Positions 1-11,044 are shown, counted from the first letter of the stretch. The stretch is DNA of 64,000 nucleotides from Camarhynchus parvulus (GCF_901933205.1 NC_044600.1:5866501-5930500), one strand, 5' to 3'. Notes: a model not told the origin generated them from the sequence alone. Numbers and translations are program-made.

Positions 1-1624
1 GGACTGACATGCCCAGTGCCTCCAAGAGCCCCAGAGTAACGGAGCAACCAGAACATCAACATCGACCCACCCACGGGGTTGGTGTGCTTCCCTTCCTGCC
101 CTCTGTGTGCTTCCCTTCCTGCTGCCCAGAGGCCACAACATTTCATGTGCTGAGGTGGACCATGGGTTTCCAGGGTGCTCTCACAACCAAAATACCTGCA
201 GGACTGACAGGCCTCATCCATCATCGTGCTCCTTGGGATGGTGGCACGGACGGAAGAGTGAACTTCAGAGCTGGACTTGTGTGTGCTGACTGATGGGATC
301 AGCTGGGTCAGCTTCTCTGGGATTTCAGAGGAAGGTTCAAAGCTCCAGTTAGAAACTGACATCTCCCCTTCAAAGGAGCTCTGCTGTGTCCCTCATTTTC
401 CCCACCGCATGTGGCAGGAGAGCACCATGTCCGGGCTGGGGCTGCTGACAGCAGCAGCCAGACAAGAGTCCCAGGGTTCTGCAGAGACACAAGGGCTTTT
501 CCAGACCTTCTTGAACTCTGAGAACCCACAAAATGAAAGGTCTGGCTATCAGTTTTGGGAAAGGAAAAGGATCAAAGCAGCAGAAGTGTTTTGAGAGTCT
601 TTTGGCAGATGGAGGAGGATGTTCTCCCTGCCAGGCCGAGGGTGAATGAGCACTGTCCAACACACTGAGGCCACTGCAGCCACAGCTCCTGCCCTGCTCA
701 GCCTTGGAGCATGGCTGGACCAGCTCAGGCTCAGAGGGGATTGGGCTGGGCAGAGCCAGCTGCTTCCAGCTGCTGACAAAGATTCTGGTCCAACATCACT
801 TAGTGTGCCCAAGCTCAGAGCCCCTCCCAGCTGCACATCAGGGAATGTGGGCTCAGGGCTGGACATGACTCCCCTTTCCCTGGCCTGGTAGATCTCCCTG
901 GGGATGCTCCAGTGCACAGTGAAGGGTCCTCAGTGGCATCTCAGTGGCTGTGACGTTCCCTGCTGCTGTCCCCTCACCCCACACTGGATCAGTAGCAGGT
1001 CCCACATGGATGCTGCATCACCAGGGCTGGAGAGATGCTTTTTGGGGAGTTCACTTTCCACCCCAGCACATGAGCAAAGGGATGGAGGCCCAAACTGCCA
1101 ACCAAACCCCGTGGCTCCCATTATTTCTGTCAGCACAGCACCCACCAACCTGCTCGGTGCTTGGCAGCTCTGCAGCCACAAAGGTTTGGTACGCAGGAAC
1201 CTGGCAGCAGCTGGGTGGTGACAGTCACACACATGGCACAGGGAGAGCTCCTTCCCTGCAGCACTCACAGCTCCAAAGGAGAGAGGGAATAACCCCACCT
1301 GGCAGGTGTGAACACAGCATCTCCCCTCTGTGACCCCTTCGGGAGGATGGAGCAGCAATTCCAACATCAGCACTCCCCAAACCAGGTTCTGGTTCTGCAG
1401 GAAGCCCTGGCACTGCCCCCCATGCCAGGCTGGACCCCAGCCAGGCGTGGGCAAGGGGACACAGCCAGCATCACCCTCTTTCCAGCAGCAGCCTTCTCTG
1501 CTCCACTGCTGCCTCCTCTTCCCTTTTTCCATTTGTTTGTTCATTCCTTCTTTATTCGCCACAATTGTCCTTAATGGAAACAGCATCTCAGCAGAGTCAC
1601 CCCGCAGGAAAGCTCGAGCACAGA
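1..1624. other. GC-rich noncoding spacer
   Basis: This is unique-looking, GC-rich sequence with many CAGCTG and CTGGG words. A 23-bp direct duplication lies at 82-127 (GTGTGCTTCCCTTCCTGC core). The open frames on both strands (up to 218 codons on the minus strand at 930-1586) show no recognisable domain or compositional signature of a protein. I see no repeat family member, promoter or RNA gene. Confidence 0.5.
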
Positions 1625-1745
1625 GGGATTTTTGTAGATGGCTTTAATAAAAACATTGAAGGTCTGTTGTTCTTACAGTGCTGTGTGATCCATTAAGTCT
1701 ATTAAATACAACAGAGGAAAACTGTGAAAAAAGCCAGAGGAGGCC
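1625..1745. promoter_or_regulatory. AT-rich block, candidate noncoding element
   Basis: This block of about 120 bp is markedly more AT-rich than its flanks, with TTTAATAAAAAC and TATTAAATAC words and no low-complexity structure. That composition fits a conserved noncoding element, but there is no alignment evidence here. Confidence 0.2.
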
Positions 1746-1807
1746 ATGATGTCACAAAAAACAAATGAGCCAGGGCTGCTTTCCTGCTCCTCACTAGTTC
1801 CACGGCT

Positions 1808-1849
1808 CTGCCCTGTGCCTCCCTGGCCCTGCCCTGTGCCTCCCTGGCC
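1808..1849. repeat. 21-bp direct duplication
   Basis: Two perfect tandem copies of a 21-bp unit beginning CTGCCCTGTGCC lie at 1808-1828 and 1829-1849. The lack of divergence suggests a recent duplication. Confidence 0.85.
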
Positions 1850-1914
1850 CTGCCAGCAGAACAGGGGCCTGTGCTTGGTCACCCCTCACTTGCCACATGT
1901 GCAGGTCTGTGTGT

Positions 1915-1985
1915 GTGTAATTGGCTTCCCATAAATGTGTAGCTCCTAGATATTAATCCAGAGGATATTAAAGCTGAAGACCCGG
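1915..1985. promoter_or_regulatory. AT-rich block, candidate noncoding element
   Basis: A short AT-rich stretch with ATATTAATCC, GATATTAAAG and a TGTGTGTGTAATTGG run at its left edge. It sits between the 21-bp duplication and the array starting near 2083. Function is unknown. Confidence 0.18.
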
Positions 1986-2082
1986 GAGATCTGCTCCTCC
2001 CTGCTGCAGACAGACTCCTCCTCAACACACATGTGCTGGGCCGTGTCAGCCGTGTGTCAGCCAGGGCCTGGCCATGCTCCCT

Positions 2083-2290
2083 GCGCCCATTAAAACATCT
2101 TTGTGACCCCTAAAAAATCTTTCTGCCCTTGGAAAAACCTTTGGACCTCTTAAAATATCTCTGCACCTCTTAAAACATCTTTGTGCCCCCTAAAACATCT
2201 TTGTGCCCTTGGAAAAACCTCTGTGCCTCTTAAAATCTCTCTGTGCCCCTTAAAACACCTCTGCATCCCTTTAAACCATCTGTGTGTCCC
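2083..2290. repeat. Degenerate minisatellite of about 21 bp, roughly 10 copies
   Basis: About ten diverged copies of a unit close to TTAAAACATCTTTGTGCCCC, with lengths from 17 to 22 bp. Two variants, one ending in CCCTTGG and one starting AAAAACCT, recur in the same order. This gives a higher-order period of about 80 bp (roughly 2111-2190 against 2190-2270). Because the unit is near 21 bp, one frame on each strand reads as a pseudo-heptad peptide repeat; this is a by-product and not a gene. Confidence 0.85.
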
Positions 2291-4210
2291 ACAGATGCTC
2301 ACCAGCAGCAGCCAGCCATGGGCAGGAGGATTTGTGTCCCCTGCCACCTGCCACAGCTCAGGTCTGGACAGAGGTCCAAGCTGAGCCTAAACAAGGCTGG
2401 AATCCAGCCTTGGCTCCAGGGCAGATTCTCCATCCTGCTCAGCACCAAGTGGCTGTGGAGGGGTGGAGGGAAATGTGCTGGGGGGAAGTTTTCATGGCTA
2501 AGGAGGGACTGCATGGGTGAAGCTGCTTCTGCCAGGACAAGGGGTGAAGGTGAAACCAGGAATGGGATGGCAGAGCAGGCAGGGGCATCATGGCATGGGA
2601 TGGGCATGGCATGGATCATCAGAGTGTGGAATTGTCATGGCATGGCATCCCCCCTGTGTGTCATGCACATCTCCAGCTCTCCTGCACCACCCAGGCTTCC
2701 AATCATCACCAAATACTCCTCAAGCACAAAGAACGGACCTCTCTGAGCTCCAGGTCTGATTGCCCTCTCAGGCAAAGCTGTGGATGTCACCCCCAACCCT
2801 CTCCTTGGGGAGCATGAGGATCCCTTTGCATGCAGCTCTTTATCCCTTGTACATCTTTGTGCATCCTGGCCGGATCTCACTCTGATCTAAGCCTCTGTTC
2901 CCAGAAAAGGGATTTAAGGAAGGCTGAAGGCAGGGGGCAGGGAAGCAGGGGTGCTGGAGGCCTGAGCTTTGTGTTCACCCAAGCACAGGATGAGAAGCTG
3001 CCCCTTGTGGGTACGAGGGGCTGAACCCCTGCACTGCTTCAGCCCGTGGCCACACCACAGCCTGGGAAGGTGACCCAGAGCAGCTCCCTGAGCGAGCCCA
3101 AGGACATGGTGGGACAGGCTGGAGCCAGCCCCCTGTGGAAAGGCAGCCTGGGCCCCCAGCAGCTCCAGGAGCGAGCAGCATTCCAGCCATTCCCTGCGCA
3201 AACAGCGCGGGATCATCCAGCTCTCCTGTTTATTTGCACAAGATCATTGTTTTGTTGACACTCGAGAACCTTCTTCCTCTGGTCCCCCTTCCCTGGGTTC
3301 TAGAAAATGTTAACTCCTGGGCTCGTGGCAGCACCAGAGCCCTCCCAGTGCCAGAGCAGGAAAGCTGATGGAGCCTGGGCAGGCAGCAATGGCCAGAGCT
3401 GGGAATGAGCCTGGCCATGGTGAGCAGGGACAGCTGCTGCTGCTGTGTGCCCTGGCACTCCCTGCAGTGTCCTCTCCCCTCCACAGCAATGCCCTGGCTG
3501 CCTCAGTCACTGGTTTTCAGAGCTCACCCACCCCCCTGGCCCCCCTGCCAGAGCCCACCAAAGCCCCTTTGTTGATATTTCGGCTGTTTGACAAAAATAC
3601 CCTCAGAGCTCAGGATGCTCCAGCCCCAGCCAGATGGGCTTTCTCCAGGAAGAGCACAGGAAATCAGTCACGTTCAGGGTGATTTTATCCCCTGGGTGTC
3701 CTCCCACATTCTGCTGGGCTGTGCTTTGTACTTCTGGAGTTGCTTCATCACCCCTTTGGACCTGCCTTCAAAGACGGTGCCTAATCCCTCCTGGAAACCT
3801 CCTAATACCTTTGGCTGCTTCACTGCTTTGTGGCCATGAATTATGGTGGGCCTGGCCAGTCCCTCCTCAGCATCAGCTCTCCTGGCTATTTGCCATCCCC
3901 CATGGCTTCAGAGGGATGTTCAGACTTTAAACAGAACCCCAAAACTTCTCATCCCTGCACATCCACCACTCCAGCCACCAGCCATTGGAATGGCATGCCG
4001 TGACTGGGGCACTGGGGAACCATAGACAGTGTTTGGGACCAAAGCAGCAGAGAAGGGCTCTGTGTGTGGTTTCCAGCAGAAGAACAATTTGTAATCCTGC
4101 TTTTATTGTCCTGCTACACGAGGGAAACATCACTTTGCCAGGAAGTCGTGCCACAATGATTCACAAGGATCAGCTTGGGCTGCTCAAGTCAGAAAAAAAA
4201 AAAGAATAAA
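2291..4210. other. GC-rich noncoding spacer
   Basis: Mostly unique GC-rich sequence. A degenerate ATGGC/TGGCATGG-rich patch lies at about 2585-2650, and slightly AT-richer words appear at 3225-3320 and 3570-3600 (TTGTTGATATTTCGG). A run of adenines at about 4192-4203 precedes the CR1 3' end at 4211. No gene is supported. Confidence 0.45.
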
Positions 4211-4275
4211 TCACAGAATCCCAGAATGGTTTGGGTTAGACAGGGTCTTAAAGCTCATCTGGCAGGTTTATGTGC
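4211..4275 (-). mobile_element. CR1 LINE fragment, 3' end
   Basis: The sequence starts TCACAGAATCCCAGAATGG and continues GGTTTGGGTTAGACAGGGTC and TTAAAGCTCATCT. This matches the reverse complement of the conserved avian CR1 3' terminus, so the element lies on the minus strand. Only about 65 bp remain. Truncation at the 5' side is typical of CR1 insertions, and no open reading frame of the element survives. Confidence 0.8.
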
Positions 4276-4639
4276 CCACAATTCCACCCACCACAGCCAC
4301 AGCTCCCAGCTCTGTTCCCACTGGAGCAGGGCATCCTCAGGGATCATCACCCCAGGGTCATCCCCACCTGGCCATGGGGACAGCTGTGGCATTGCCAGCT
4401 CTGAGAGCCACCACAGAAAACAGGAAAAACCCACCACACCACAAATTCCAGAACTTACATCAAAACCCACTCACAGCACAAATACTGCCATTTCCTCTTC
4501 CTTTTTGGGGCACATACAGACCCCATGAGGCAGCTTGGCCACACCAATCCTCAGATTAGGACCTCTTAAAGCATGAGGCTTTAGGGACAAAGTGCAGGTG
4601 TCTCTGCAGGGCTCTGCCTCAAAGCAGGAGACTCCTTGA
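4276..4639. other. Unique noncoding spacer
   Basis: Moderately GC-rich unique sequence following the CR1 remnant. No repeat, RNA or coding feature is recognised. Confidence 0.4.
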
Positions 4640-4830
4640 TTGCAGAATTGGGTCTGAATAAAGAAGTCTGGTCTAGGAATAACAACACTGGCAGCGACAG
4701 AGTGCTTTATATAATGTCCTATAACAAACGATATTACAGCATTACCAGGAGACAGGAGTGCACAGGGAGGGAAGGAACAGACGTGGCAGTGATAAATCAA
4801 TCTGGAGAAGAAATACCACATGCAATATAC
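4640..4830. promoter_or_regulatory. AT-rich block, candidate noncoding element
   Basis: Contains GCTTTATATAATG, CGATATTACAGCATTACC and GATAAATCAATC. It is a sharp compositional island with retained CpG inside AT-rich words, which is unusual for neutral vertebrate DNA. Candidate regulatory element only. Confidence 0.25.
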
Positions 4831-5029
4831 TCTTTGCCTCCTTTTGTTGGGGGCTCTGTGGATGTTTGCAGGTTGGAATAGCAGAGCTTGCAGGAACCTG
4901 CTCCTGCACTGAGTTTATTGAACCCCTCCGTAAACAACCTCTGCTTTGCACCTCTCCCACTACCCCCACCCGTCTCTGGCAGATGTTGGACAGATGTGCA
5001 GCGCTGCCAGGCAGGGGGGGCACCACTCC

Positions 5030-5145
5030 AGGTGAGATAATTCATCCTTAAATTGCTCCCGATGAGGATAATGTGGGATGTAAGGAAGCTGACAATAAAA
5101 TTGGTTCTAAAAGTCGCCAATTAGGGAGGAAACGGAGAAAGAGGT
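5030..5145. promoter_or_regulatory. AT-rich block, candidate noncoding element
   Basis: Words include GATAATTCATCC, GAGGATAATG and GACAATAAAATTGG, followed by AAGTCGCCAATTAGGG. It has GATA-type and CCAAT-type words and is not repetitive. It is the first of three blocks in 5.0-5.85 kb. Confidence 0.28.
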
Positions 5146-5309
5146 GAGCAGAGACAGCGGCTCCCTGATGTGGGCACTGAAAGGCTGTGGTCTCAGGGGG
5201 CTGGAGCTGCAGGGCAGAGCTCTCCCCCAGCCTGCACCCCAAAACACAGAGCAGGGCTCTCTGCAGTGGGGCAGGGAATGCTCCCCACTCCTGAGGCTGT
5301 TCCAGGGCT

Positions 5310-5445
5310 GTGCCTATGAGATAATTGAACTTTGGAGGCCTCCCTTCAGCAAGGGGCTTAATCACACATCTCATTTCCAACACTTAAGTGAGTCCATTGA
5401 CTTCAATGATTTTCTTCAAAGGAACAACAGAGACATTTAAGGCAC
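5310..5445. promoter_or_regulatory. AT-rich block, candidate noncoding element
   Basis: Carries GAGATAATTGAACTTTGG, GGGCTTAATCACAC, ACTTAAGTGAGTCC and TTCAAAGGAACAAC. The last contains a TCF/LEF-like TTCAAAG word. It is unique sequence of enhancer-like composition. Confidence 0.28.
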
Positions 5446-5489
5446 TGAGCCCTGCTGGATCAGCCCTGAGCTCTCCTCCCAGGGCTTCA

Positions 5490-5835
5490 AATTGACCACT
5501 TGCTTTTATGTAGGGCTGGTTTTTTTCCCTATCTTTGATGCTGTTAATTTACTGCTCTTACGACTTTTAACCAGAGGGAACAAGAGGGCTGCGATTATTT
5601 TTTTTTTAACTCTGGAAATTAGGAGGAAAAAATGGTGACCTGTGACTCCATCCCAAGGTATGAGGTTGTCATTCCTCATAAGATCTCCTGGAGTTTCACT
5701 CGCTCTGTCACGCTGCTCTGGCCAGGAGTTTTAATATTGGCACAAAGGAAAATGATGGGATGACTGCCAATGCTTGGAGCTGCTATCTTAAGTAACATTA
5801 ATCCAGCATTTCTTGAGTATTCCAGGTGGATTTGG
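5490..5835. promoter_or_regulatory. Longer AT-rich block, candidate noncoding element
   Basis: About 340 bp of low-GC unique sequence: CTATCTTTGATGC, TGTTAATTTACTGC, GTTTTAATATTGGCAC, CTATCTTAAGTAACATTAATC. A short T homopolymer interrupts it near 5600. No repeat family is recognised, so regulatory constraint is a reasonable but untested reading. Confidence 0.3.
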
Positions 5836-5979
5836 GGTTTCCTCACACTGTTTTGGGGTGAAGCTCAGTGGCTGGTGTGCAGCACAGCTGTGGAGCTGCA
5901 GGGCCTCAGCTGTCCCTTCTGTGCCAGACAAATGGGCATTCTGGGGACAGCTGAGGGACACAGCCTGGCCCAGTGCCAC

Positions 5980-6090
5980 AAATTAACCCCGCTGGTCCAT
6001 GGCCCCCGAAGGCTCTAAAGAATAAATTATTCACAGCCATGACTTTAGTGAGCTTTGGCTTTCCATTCTCTTATTTATCCTTACAGGAAA
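5980..6090. promoter_or_regulatory. AT-rich block, candidate noncoding element
   Basis: Short AT-rich island with AAATTAACCCCGC, AAGAATAAATTATTCACAG and CTTATTTATCCTTAC. Confidence 0.2.
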
Positions 6091-6589
6091 AAAAAAGCAG
6101 CATTCCTTCCCTTTCTGATGGGCCAGGGGAAAACAGGAATGGTTGCACTTTGTGCCACCAGCAGCTCCTCTCCAGCAGTGACCCCAGGACAAGGAGCCAG
6201 AGCCTGGAGGGCTGGGTGAGCTGTGCTGGGAGGGTGACACCACGGGCCAGGCTTTCCTGGGATGGGGAGGGAGCAGGAGCAGGGCTGGGCTCCCAGCAGG
6301 ATCCTGGTTTTCTGGCCTGCAGCAGAGACATCAGCTGGGCTCAGCGAGGAGGGTGCTCCTCCAGCCCTTTTTCCCTCAGAAGCAGGGACAGGAGCCAAGC
6401 TGACAGGGCTGGGTCCCCAGGACCCCTTCCCTCTGTGCCATCCCCCTGCCTCAAGCACTCTCCAACCAACTCCCTTCTCTCTCTGCTCTTGCATTTTCTT
6501 CTCCTTCCATTTCTGCTCCCACCACGAGTTCCCCTCCCCATCACCTCCACGCACGCCCTCCCCCCTGCTTTATCTCTGGATACCAAGGA
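6091..6589. other. GC-rich noncoding spacer
   Basis: Pyrimidine-leaning GC-rich sequence. Open frames on both strands here (for example 5973-6596 plus and 6081-6554 minus) have no recognisable protein features. Confidence 0.4.
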
Positions 6590-6830
6590 AGATTAGACTT
6601 TTTTAATTACAGATCACTTTGGCAGGGGTGTCTCCAAGGCTGGCCCAGCAGCCGGGCTGGCTCAGATGTCCCCATGTGCAGCCTTTCTGCCTGGCTACCC
6701 TTGTTTATTCCTCGTTCATTAGCTTCTTTACGTTGCTGGAGATCTGAGGCACTCACATGGAGCAGGAGGCTCGAAGTGACAGCAGTAAAAGGCTCTGCTA
6801 GTGAGATTATAGCTGCTCTGAGCTGCTGCT
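6590..6830. promoter_or_regulatory. AT-rich block, candidate noncoding element
   Basis: Includes TTTTTTAATTACAG, CTTGTTTATTCC, CATTAGCTTCTTTACG and AGTGAGATTATAGC, set between GC-rich flanks. TAATTA and forkhead-like TTGTTTA words are present. Confidence 0.22.
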
Positions 6831-7079
6831 GGCGCGGGTGGGAGCGCTCGGAGGGCAGGGGCAGAGCACTGCCTTTGTGCCAGCTCAAAGGGCCCTGTCA
6901 GAGCGCGTCAGGCAGCCTCCTGGAAAAAGGGAACTTTGCAAAACCCCATGAGAACTGGTTAAATTAACCCTTTCCCCGGTGGCCACCCCTTGGGAGGCTG
7001 CAGGCAGAGGCAGGGAGCTGCCTGTGCCTGCTCTGGGCCCCACCATGGATCGTGCGTGTGCCTCACGCTCAGCACAAAC

Positions 7080-7215
7080 CCACTGCTCCCTTCATCAACA
7101 GGCTCATTTCTATCAAATCAGGACAGAAACTTGGAAATCTTGCCGTAAGTCAAGCAGAAAATTATCAGTCCACAATCAAAACACTCCCCTTTGTCCTTAA
7201 GACATTAATTCTCTG
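7080..7215. promoter_or_regulatory. AT-rich block, candidate noncoding element
   Basis: Contains TTTCTATCAAATCAGG, GCAGAAAATTATCAG, CCACAATCAAAACAC and GACATTAATTCTC. A GTAAGT word at about 7144 is the only splice-donor-like signal and has no exon-like partner. Confidence 0.22.
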
Positions 7216-7517
7216 AGCTGGCTCCAATCACACACAGGGCATGGCAGAGCCCTTGGCGCTGACCTGGTGGCCCACCCAACTCTGCAGCCACCCAGCGTGG
7301 TCCTTCTCTCTCTCCTGCCCTGATTCCTGTGAGATCCTGTGGGAGAGGAGCAGGAGGGGCTGCAGAGCCCTGCACATGGCTGGGTGCTGCTGCATCTCCG
7401 GCAGCAGCGGCAGCAAGGGAACATTTCTCCAATAAACCAAAATTTCATTTAATTGCCGAGGATTCCTGAACTAGTGGGGCAGAGGAAGAGACCAAATGCT
7501 CCTAATCAGCTACTCCA

Positions 7518-7640
7518 CAGCCATCCCTGGAAGTGTTCAACAACGTGTGGATGTGGCCTTGGCAGTGCTGGGGGAACAGTTGGACTCGGTGATCTCAAAG
7601 ACCTTTTCCAACCTTCTAGACTGTGCAATTCCATGGTTGT
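7518..7640 (+). mobile_element. CR1 LINE fragment, 3' end
   Basis: GGAAGTGTTCAACAACGTGT and GCAGTGCTGGGGGAACAGTT, then GGTGATCTCAAAGACC and TTTTCCAACCTTCTAGAC, are a diverged CR1 3' region on the plus strand. The stretch between the GTGTGGATGTGGC motif and the GCAGTGCTGGG motif is shorter than in typical copies, consistent with an internal deletion. Confidence 0.8.
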
Positions 7641-8319
7641 ACAAATGTCCAAGCTCCCCGTGGCCAGCCCAGGCACAGCCAGCTGTGCTGTCCCAGTGCT
7701 GGGATCCTTCAGGACAGTCAGGGTGTCTGCAGGCAGCCCAAGGTTCCCTGGACACTGGGGGAAGAGTCCGGATGCGTTGTCACCCCCCAGAGCTCCTGGG
7801 AAAGGGGCTCCTGCTCCCACTCCAGGTTGTTTACACTGAGCCCTGACAGATGGGCCTGGGCTGTGGATGTTTACACAGCATCTCCAGAGGCTCCAGATGG
7901 CCCCTGAGCTCCCAGGCCGTGCTCCCCTCGCTGCTCCCAGCTGGGCTCCCGGGCTCTGCCAGCGGGGCAGCATCGGGACAGGGACAGTGCTGCCACCTAA
8001 ACACCCCTGGGCTCATCCCTCCCCATCAAACACTGCTGGCACCATGGCTGGGGACCCTCAGGTGTCACCACTGCCTTCAAAGTCCCCAGTAAGCATTGGC
8101 TGAGGTGCCTGCAAGGCCAGGGAGGAGAGGAGAAGGAAGCTCTGGAGGGTGGGGAACACCCCAGATCCCAGCATCAGCTCCTCGAAAGAAGAAGGGCTGG
8201 AGCAGGACACTGGTCCCCGTGGTTGTTCTTGGGGGATGGCATGGTGACACATGGCACCAGGGGAGACAAAACCCTGCAGAAGCAATGTCCCCGTGTCCCT
8301 GCGCTTTGTGTGGGTGCCA
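7641..8319. other. GC-rich noncoding spacer
   Basis: Unique GC-rich sequence after the CR1 copy. No supported feature. Confidence 0.4.
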
Positions 8320-8475
8320 TGTGGCATGGTGTGCCATGCTATGGTCTCATGTGCCATAGTGTGATGCCACGTGGTCTGACATGGAACTGCTGTGGTGTCC
8401 CATGGGCTGCTGTGCTGTCCCATGGGCTGGTGGGGTGTCCTTTGGTGTGGTGTCCCAAGGAGTGACATGCTGTGG
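8320..8475. repeat. Degenerate simple tandem repeat (CATGGTGTCC-like)
   Basis: Loosely repeated words of the ATGGTGTGCCATG and GGTGTCCCATGGGCTG type recur with no fixed period (roughly 18-20 bp at 8385-8440). It looks like a decayed minisatellite. Confidence 0.55.
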
Positions 8476-8754
8476 TGCCTCACAGTGCCACAACCAGCCC
8501 GTGGCACAGGCAGGAACAGCTCTGGGTCCGTGCCAGCCCCAGCCCCGGGGCTGCCATGGCACAGCTGCTGTCACACACACAGTGCCTGTCCCCCAGCCAG
8601 CCTCTGCCAGGAGCCACGAATGCCTGGACTGCTCCAGGGGCCTTTCCCTGGCTTGGCAGAGCACGGGGCACAGCACCCATGACTTTTCCCTTCCCCCTGG
8701 CCCTTCCAAACCCACCCAGAACTGGAAGGGGGATAATTGGTCCCCTCCACAGCA

Positions 8755-9080
8755 CCCGGGGGCACACGCGTGAGAACGGGTCCCTTTCACAATTTGCATC
8801 GTTCCAAGGGAAGCACATTTTTTTCCCCAAGTCCTAATGAATATTGCAGACTCCAAAGGCTCGGGGAGATGAGTCCTGCCAGGCCGGATCGTGCTCTGCA
8901 GAAACACTTTGTCACTTGCTGTTCCCATCACGGCGCTCTAACAGCCCGGCACAGTCGGGCTCACGATTCCGGACGGCGAATGCCTTCAAAGCCCGCACGG
9001 CCCCGGCTCCGCTTTCAGGTCATGGAAATGCCACTGTCACTTCGATGTCGAAATGTCCCCAACACGTTGTCAATAGGGAT
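8755..9080. promoter_or_regulatory. CpG-retaining block with octamer, candidate noncoding element
   Basis: Contains a perfect POU octamer ATTTGCAT at 8792-8799, then CCTAATGAATATTGCAG, followed by a stretch with many CpGs (CCGGATCG, GGCGCTCTAAC, CACGATTCCGGACGGCG, TTCGATGTCG). AT-rich words next to retained CpG, directly beside the 23-bp array, make this a good regulatory candidate. There is no direct evidence of activity. Confidence 0.3.
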
Positions 9081-9152
9081 GTGAAATGCCCCCTCAAGGG
9101 GAAAGGAGACAAAGGGAGAGGGGCAGCCGCTGCTCCCGGTGCCCCAGACAGC

Positions 9153-9917
9153 GTTCCCACAGACAGAGAGCCCACATTCCCGATGACAGAGAGCCCACAT
9201 TCCCGGGGACACAGCACCCACATTCCCGGAGACACAGAGCCCACATTCCCGGAGACACAGCGCCCACATTCCCAAGGACACAGCACCCACATTCCCAGAG
9301 ACACAGCGCCCACATTCCCGGGGACACAGCACCCACATTCCCGGAGACACAGAGCCCACATTCCCGGGGACACAGCGTCCACATTCCCGGAGACACAGAG
9401 CCCACATTCCCGGGGACACAGCACCCACATTCCCGGAGACACAGAGCCCACATTCCCGGGGACACAGCACCCACATTCCCGGAGACACAGAGCCCACATT
9501 CCCGGGGACACAGCGTCCACATTCCCGGAGACACAGAGCCCACATTCCCGGGGACACAGCGTCCACATTCCCGGAGACACAGCACCCACATTCCCGGAGA
9601 CAGAGAGCCCACATTCCCGGGGACACAGCGTCCACATTCCCGGAGACACAGCACCCACATTCCCAGAGACACAGAGCCCACATTCCCAGGGACACAGCGC
9701 TCACATTCCCGGGAACAGAGAACCCACATTCCCCGGGACACAGCGCCCACATCCCCGGGACACAGAGCCCACATTCCCGGGGACACAGAGCCCACATTCC
9801 CGGGGACAGAGCACCCACATTCCCGGGGACACAGCACCCACATTCCCGGAGACAGAGCGCCCACATTCCGGGAGACAGAGAGCCCACATTCCCGGGGACA
9901 CACAGCCCACATTCCCC
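9153..9917. repeat. 23-bp GC-rich minisatellite, about 33 copies
   Basis: The unit is CCCACATTCCCGGRGACACA followed by three bases that vary among GAG, GCG, GCA and related forms. The array is uninterrupted for about 765 bp with only point variants. Variants alternate GGAGAC and GGGGAC, giving 46-bp and longer higher-order patterns. Since 23 is not divisible by 3, three units (69 bp) form a 23-residue cycle that leaves several frames open on both strands. This produces spurious open frames of 325-418 codons. It is not a CRISPR: there are no spacers. Confidence 0.95.
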
Positions 9918-9985
9918 ACACCCACCCAGCACACATCCCACACCCATCCCAAACCCATCCCACACCCATCCAGCGTGCCCCTGGC
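9918..9985. repeat. CACCCATCC-type simple repeat
   Basis: Immediately after the minisatellite, short units of the CACACCCATCC and CAAACCCATCC type repeat about six times with slips. It may be a related or secondary slippage tract. Confidence 0.6.
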
Positions 9986-10224
9986 ATGCCACCCCGATTC
10001 AGTGCCATCAGGACCTGTGCCAGTCTGTGCAGGGACAGCCAGACACGGGGGTCAGGGACAGCGTCCCCAAAGCTGTTTAATGCCCGGCATGGAGCCCTGA
10101 TTGCTCGGCTGGGATGGCCACAGGGCTGAGCACGGCAGCGGCAGCAGCAGCCAGGCCTGGGAGCACAGTCCCTGCCCAGGGGCATTCTCGGGAGAGCGGG
10201 AATGGAGCTGGCAGCGCGCCGGGG
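9986..10224. other. GC-rich noncoding spacer
   Basis: Short unique GC-rich stretch. Open frames entering from the minisatellite end here. Confidence 0.4.
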
Positions 10225-10295
10225 CTGTTCCATTAGCGCTGCTGCCGCCGCTTTGCTGAGCTAAATAACAATAATATCGCTCATCCCCAGAGGCA
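10225..10295. promoter_or_regulatory. Compact candidate noncoding element
   Basis: CCATTAGCGCTGCTGCCG is followed by GAGCTAAATAACAATAATAT and CGCTCATCC. A CpG-rich and an AT-rich half lie side by side, a pattern common in conserved elements. Confidence 0.22.
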
Positions 10296-10469
10296 AGAGG
10301 CAGCTCTGAGGAGAAGGGACAGGAAGGAGGAGGCTGCTGAGGCTCATGGAAAGGCCAGGGGTTTGTGCCAGCAGGCACAGCCCAGGTCCTGCAGGTGACA
10401 GGGACAGCGTGGTGGCATTTCCCCCTCCACCAAGACTGACAATCCCATACAGGTAACACTGGTGACACC

Positions 10470-10910
10470 TGGATAATATTTACCAACAGCCCCAAGTTAA
10501 TACTTTATTTTTTTCATGGTGCCATGACACCACATTTTATGGCAAATCATTGTAAAAACTGCTGTGAGCACTTTATTGCCATTCTCCTACAAAATACAGC
10601 GAATTCCACATCCCAGCTGAGCCTCAGCACTTGTGGGGACACACTTCCCATGGCTGCAGGATGCTCATAGGTTGCCACTAACATTTACTACTTGTGGCTA
10701 TAAATATTTAAACAAACCAGGCAATCGTTGGCCCAGTGAATCAAAATGTTTGGCTGTTGCTGAAGGAAATGTGGGAAGAACCCAAGACAAGGTGGTTTCA
10801 TCCTTGTCTTCTGCCCCTGTGTGCATGTGGATGCCAGTCTGCTTTGCTCTTCACAAATGGCATAGGATACAGGCAGTTAACCCAATAAATGAAATACTCA
10901 CTATTATTAT
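10470..10910. promoter_or_regulatory. AT-rich block, candidate noncoding element
   Basis: Low-GC unique sequence: GATAATATTTACCAAC, GTTAATACTTTATT, GGCAAATCATTG, GGCTATAAATATTTAAAC and CCCAATAAATGAAATAC. An inverted GGTGCCATGACACC-type word occurs near 10520. No repeat family is recognised. Confidence 0.28.
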
Positions 10911-11044
10911 TCACCAGGAATGATCATCTCTACCAGGCTGGCAGGAGTGAGGGGTTCCATCCTTCCTGGTGCTGCTGGAAGGGCTCAGGGAACACCAGAA
11001 AGAGCATTTGTCAACAGGCAGGGGCTGGTGATCAGCCAGTCCTT

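Noticed and set aside
9153..9917. CRISPR-like regular repeats
   Set aside because: The units are directly adjacent with no spacers, and the genome is vertebrate.
8844..10233. Open frames of 325-418 codons on both strands
   Set aside because: They exist because the 23-bp minisatellite has no stops in any phase. The peptide is a mechanical 23-residue cycle with no domain.
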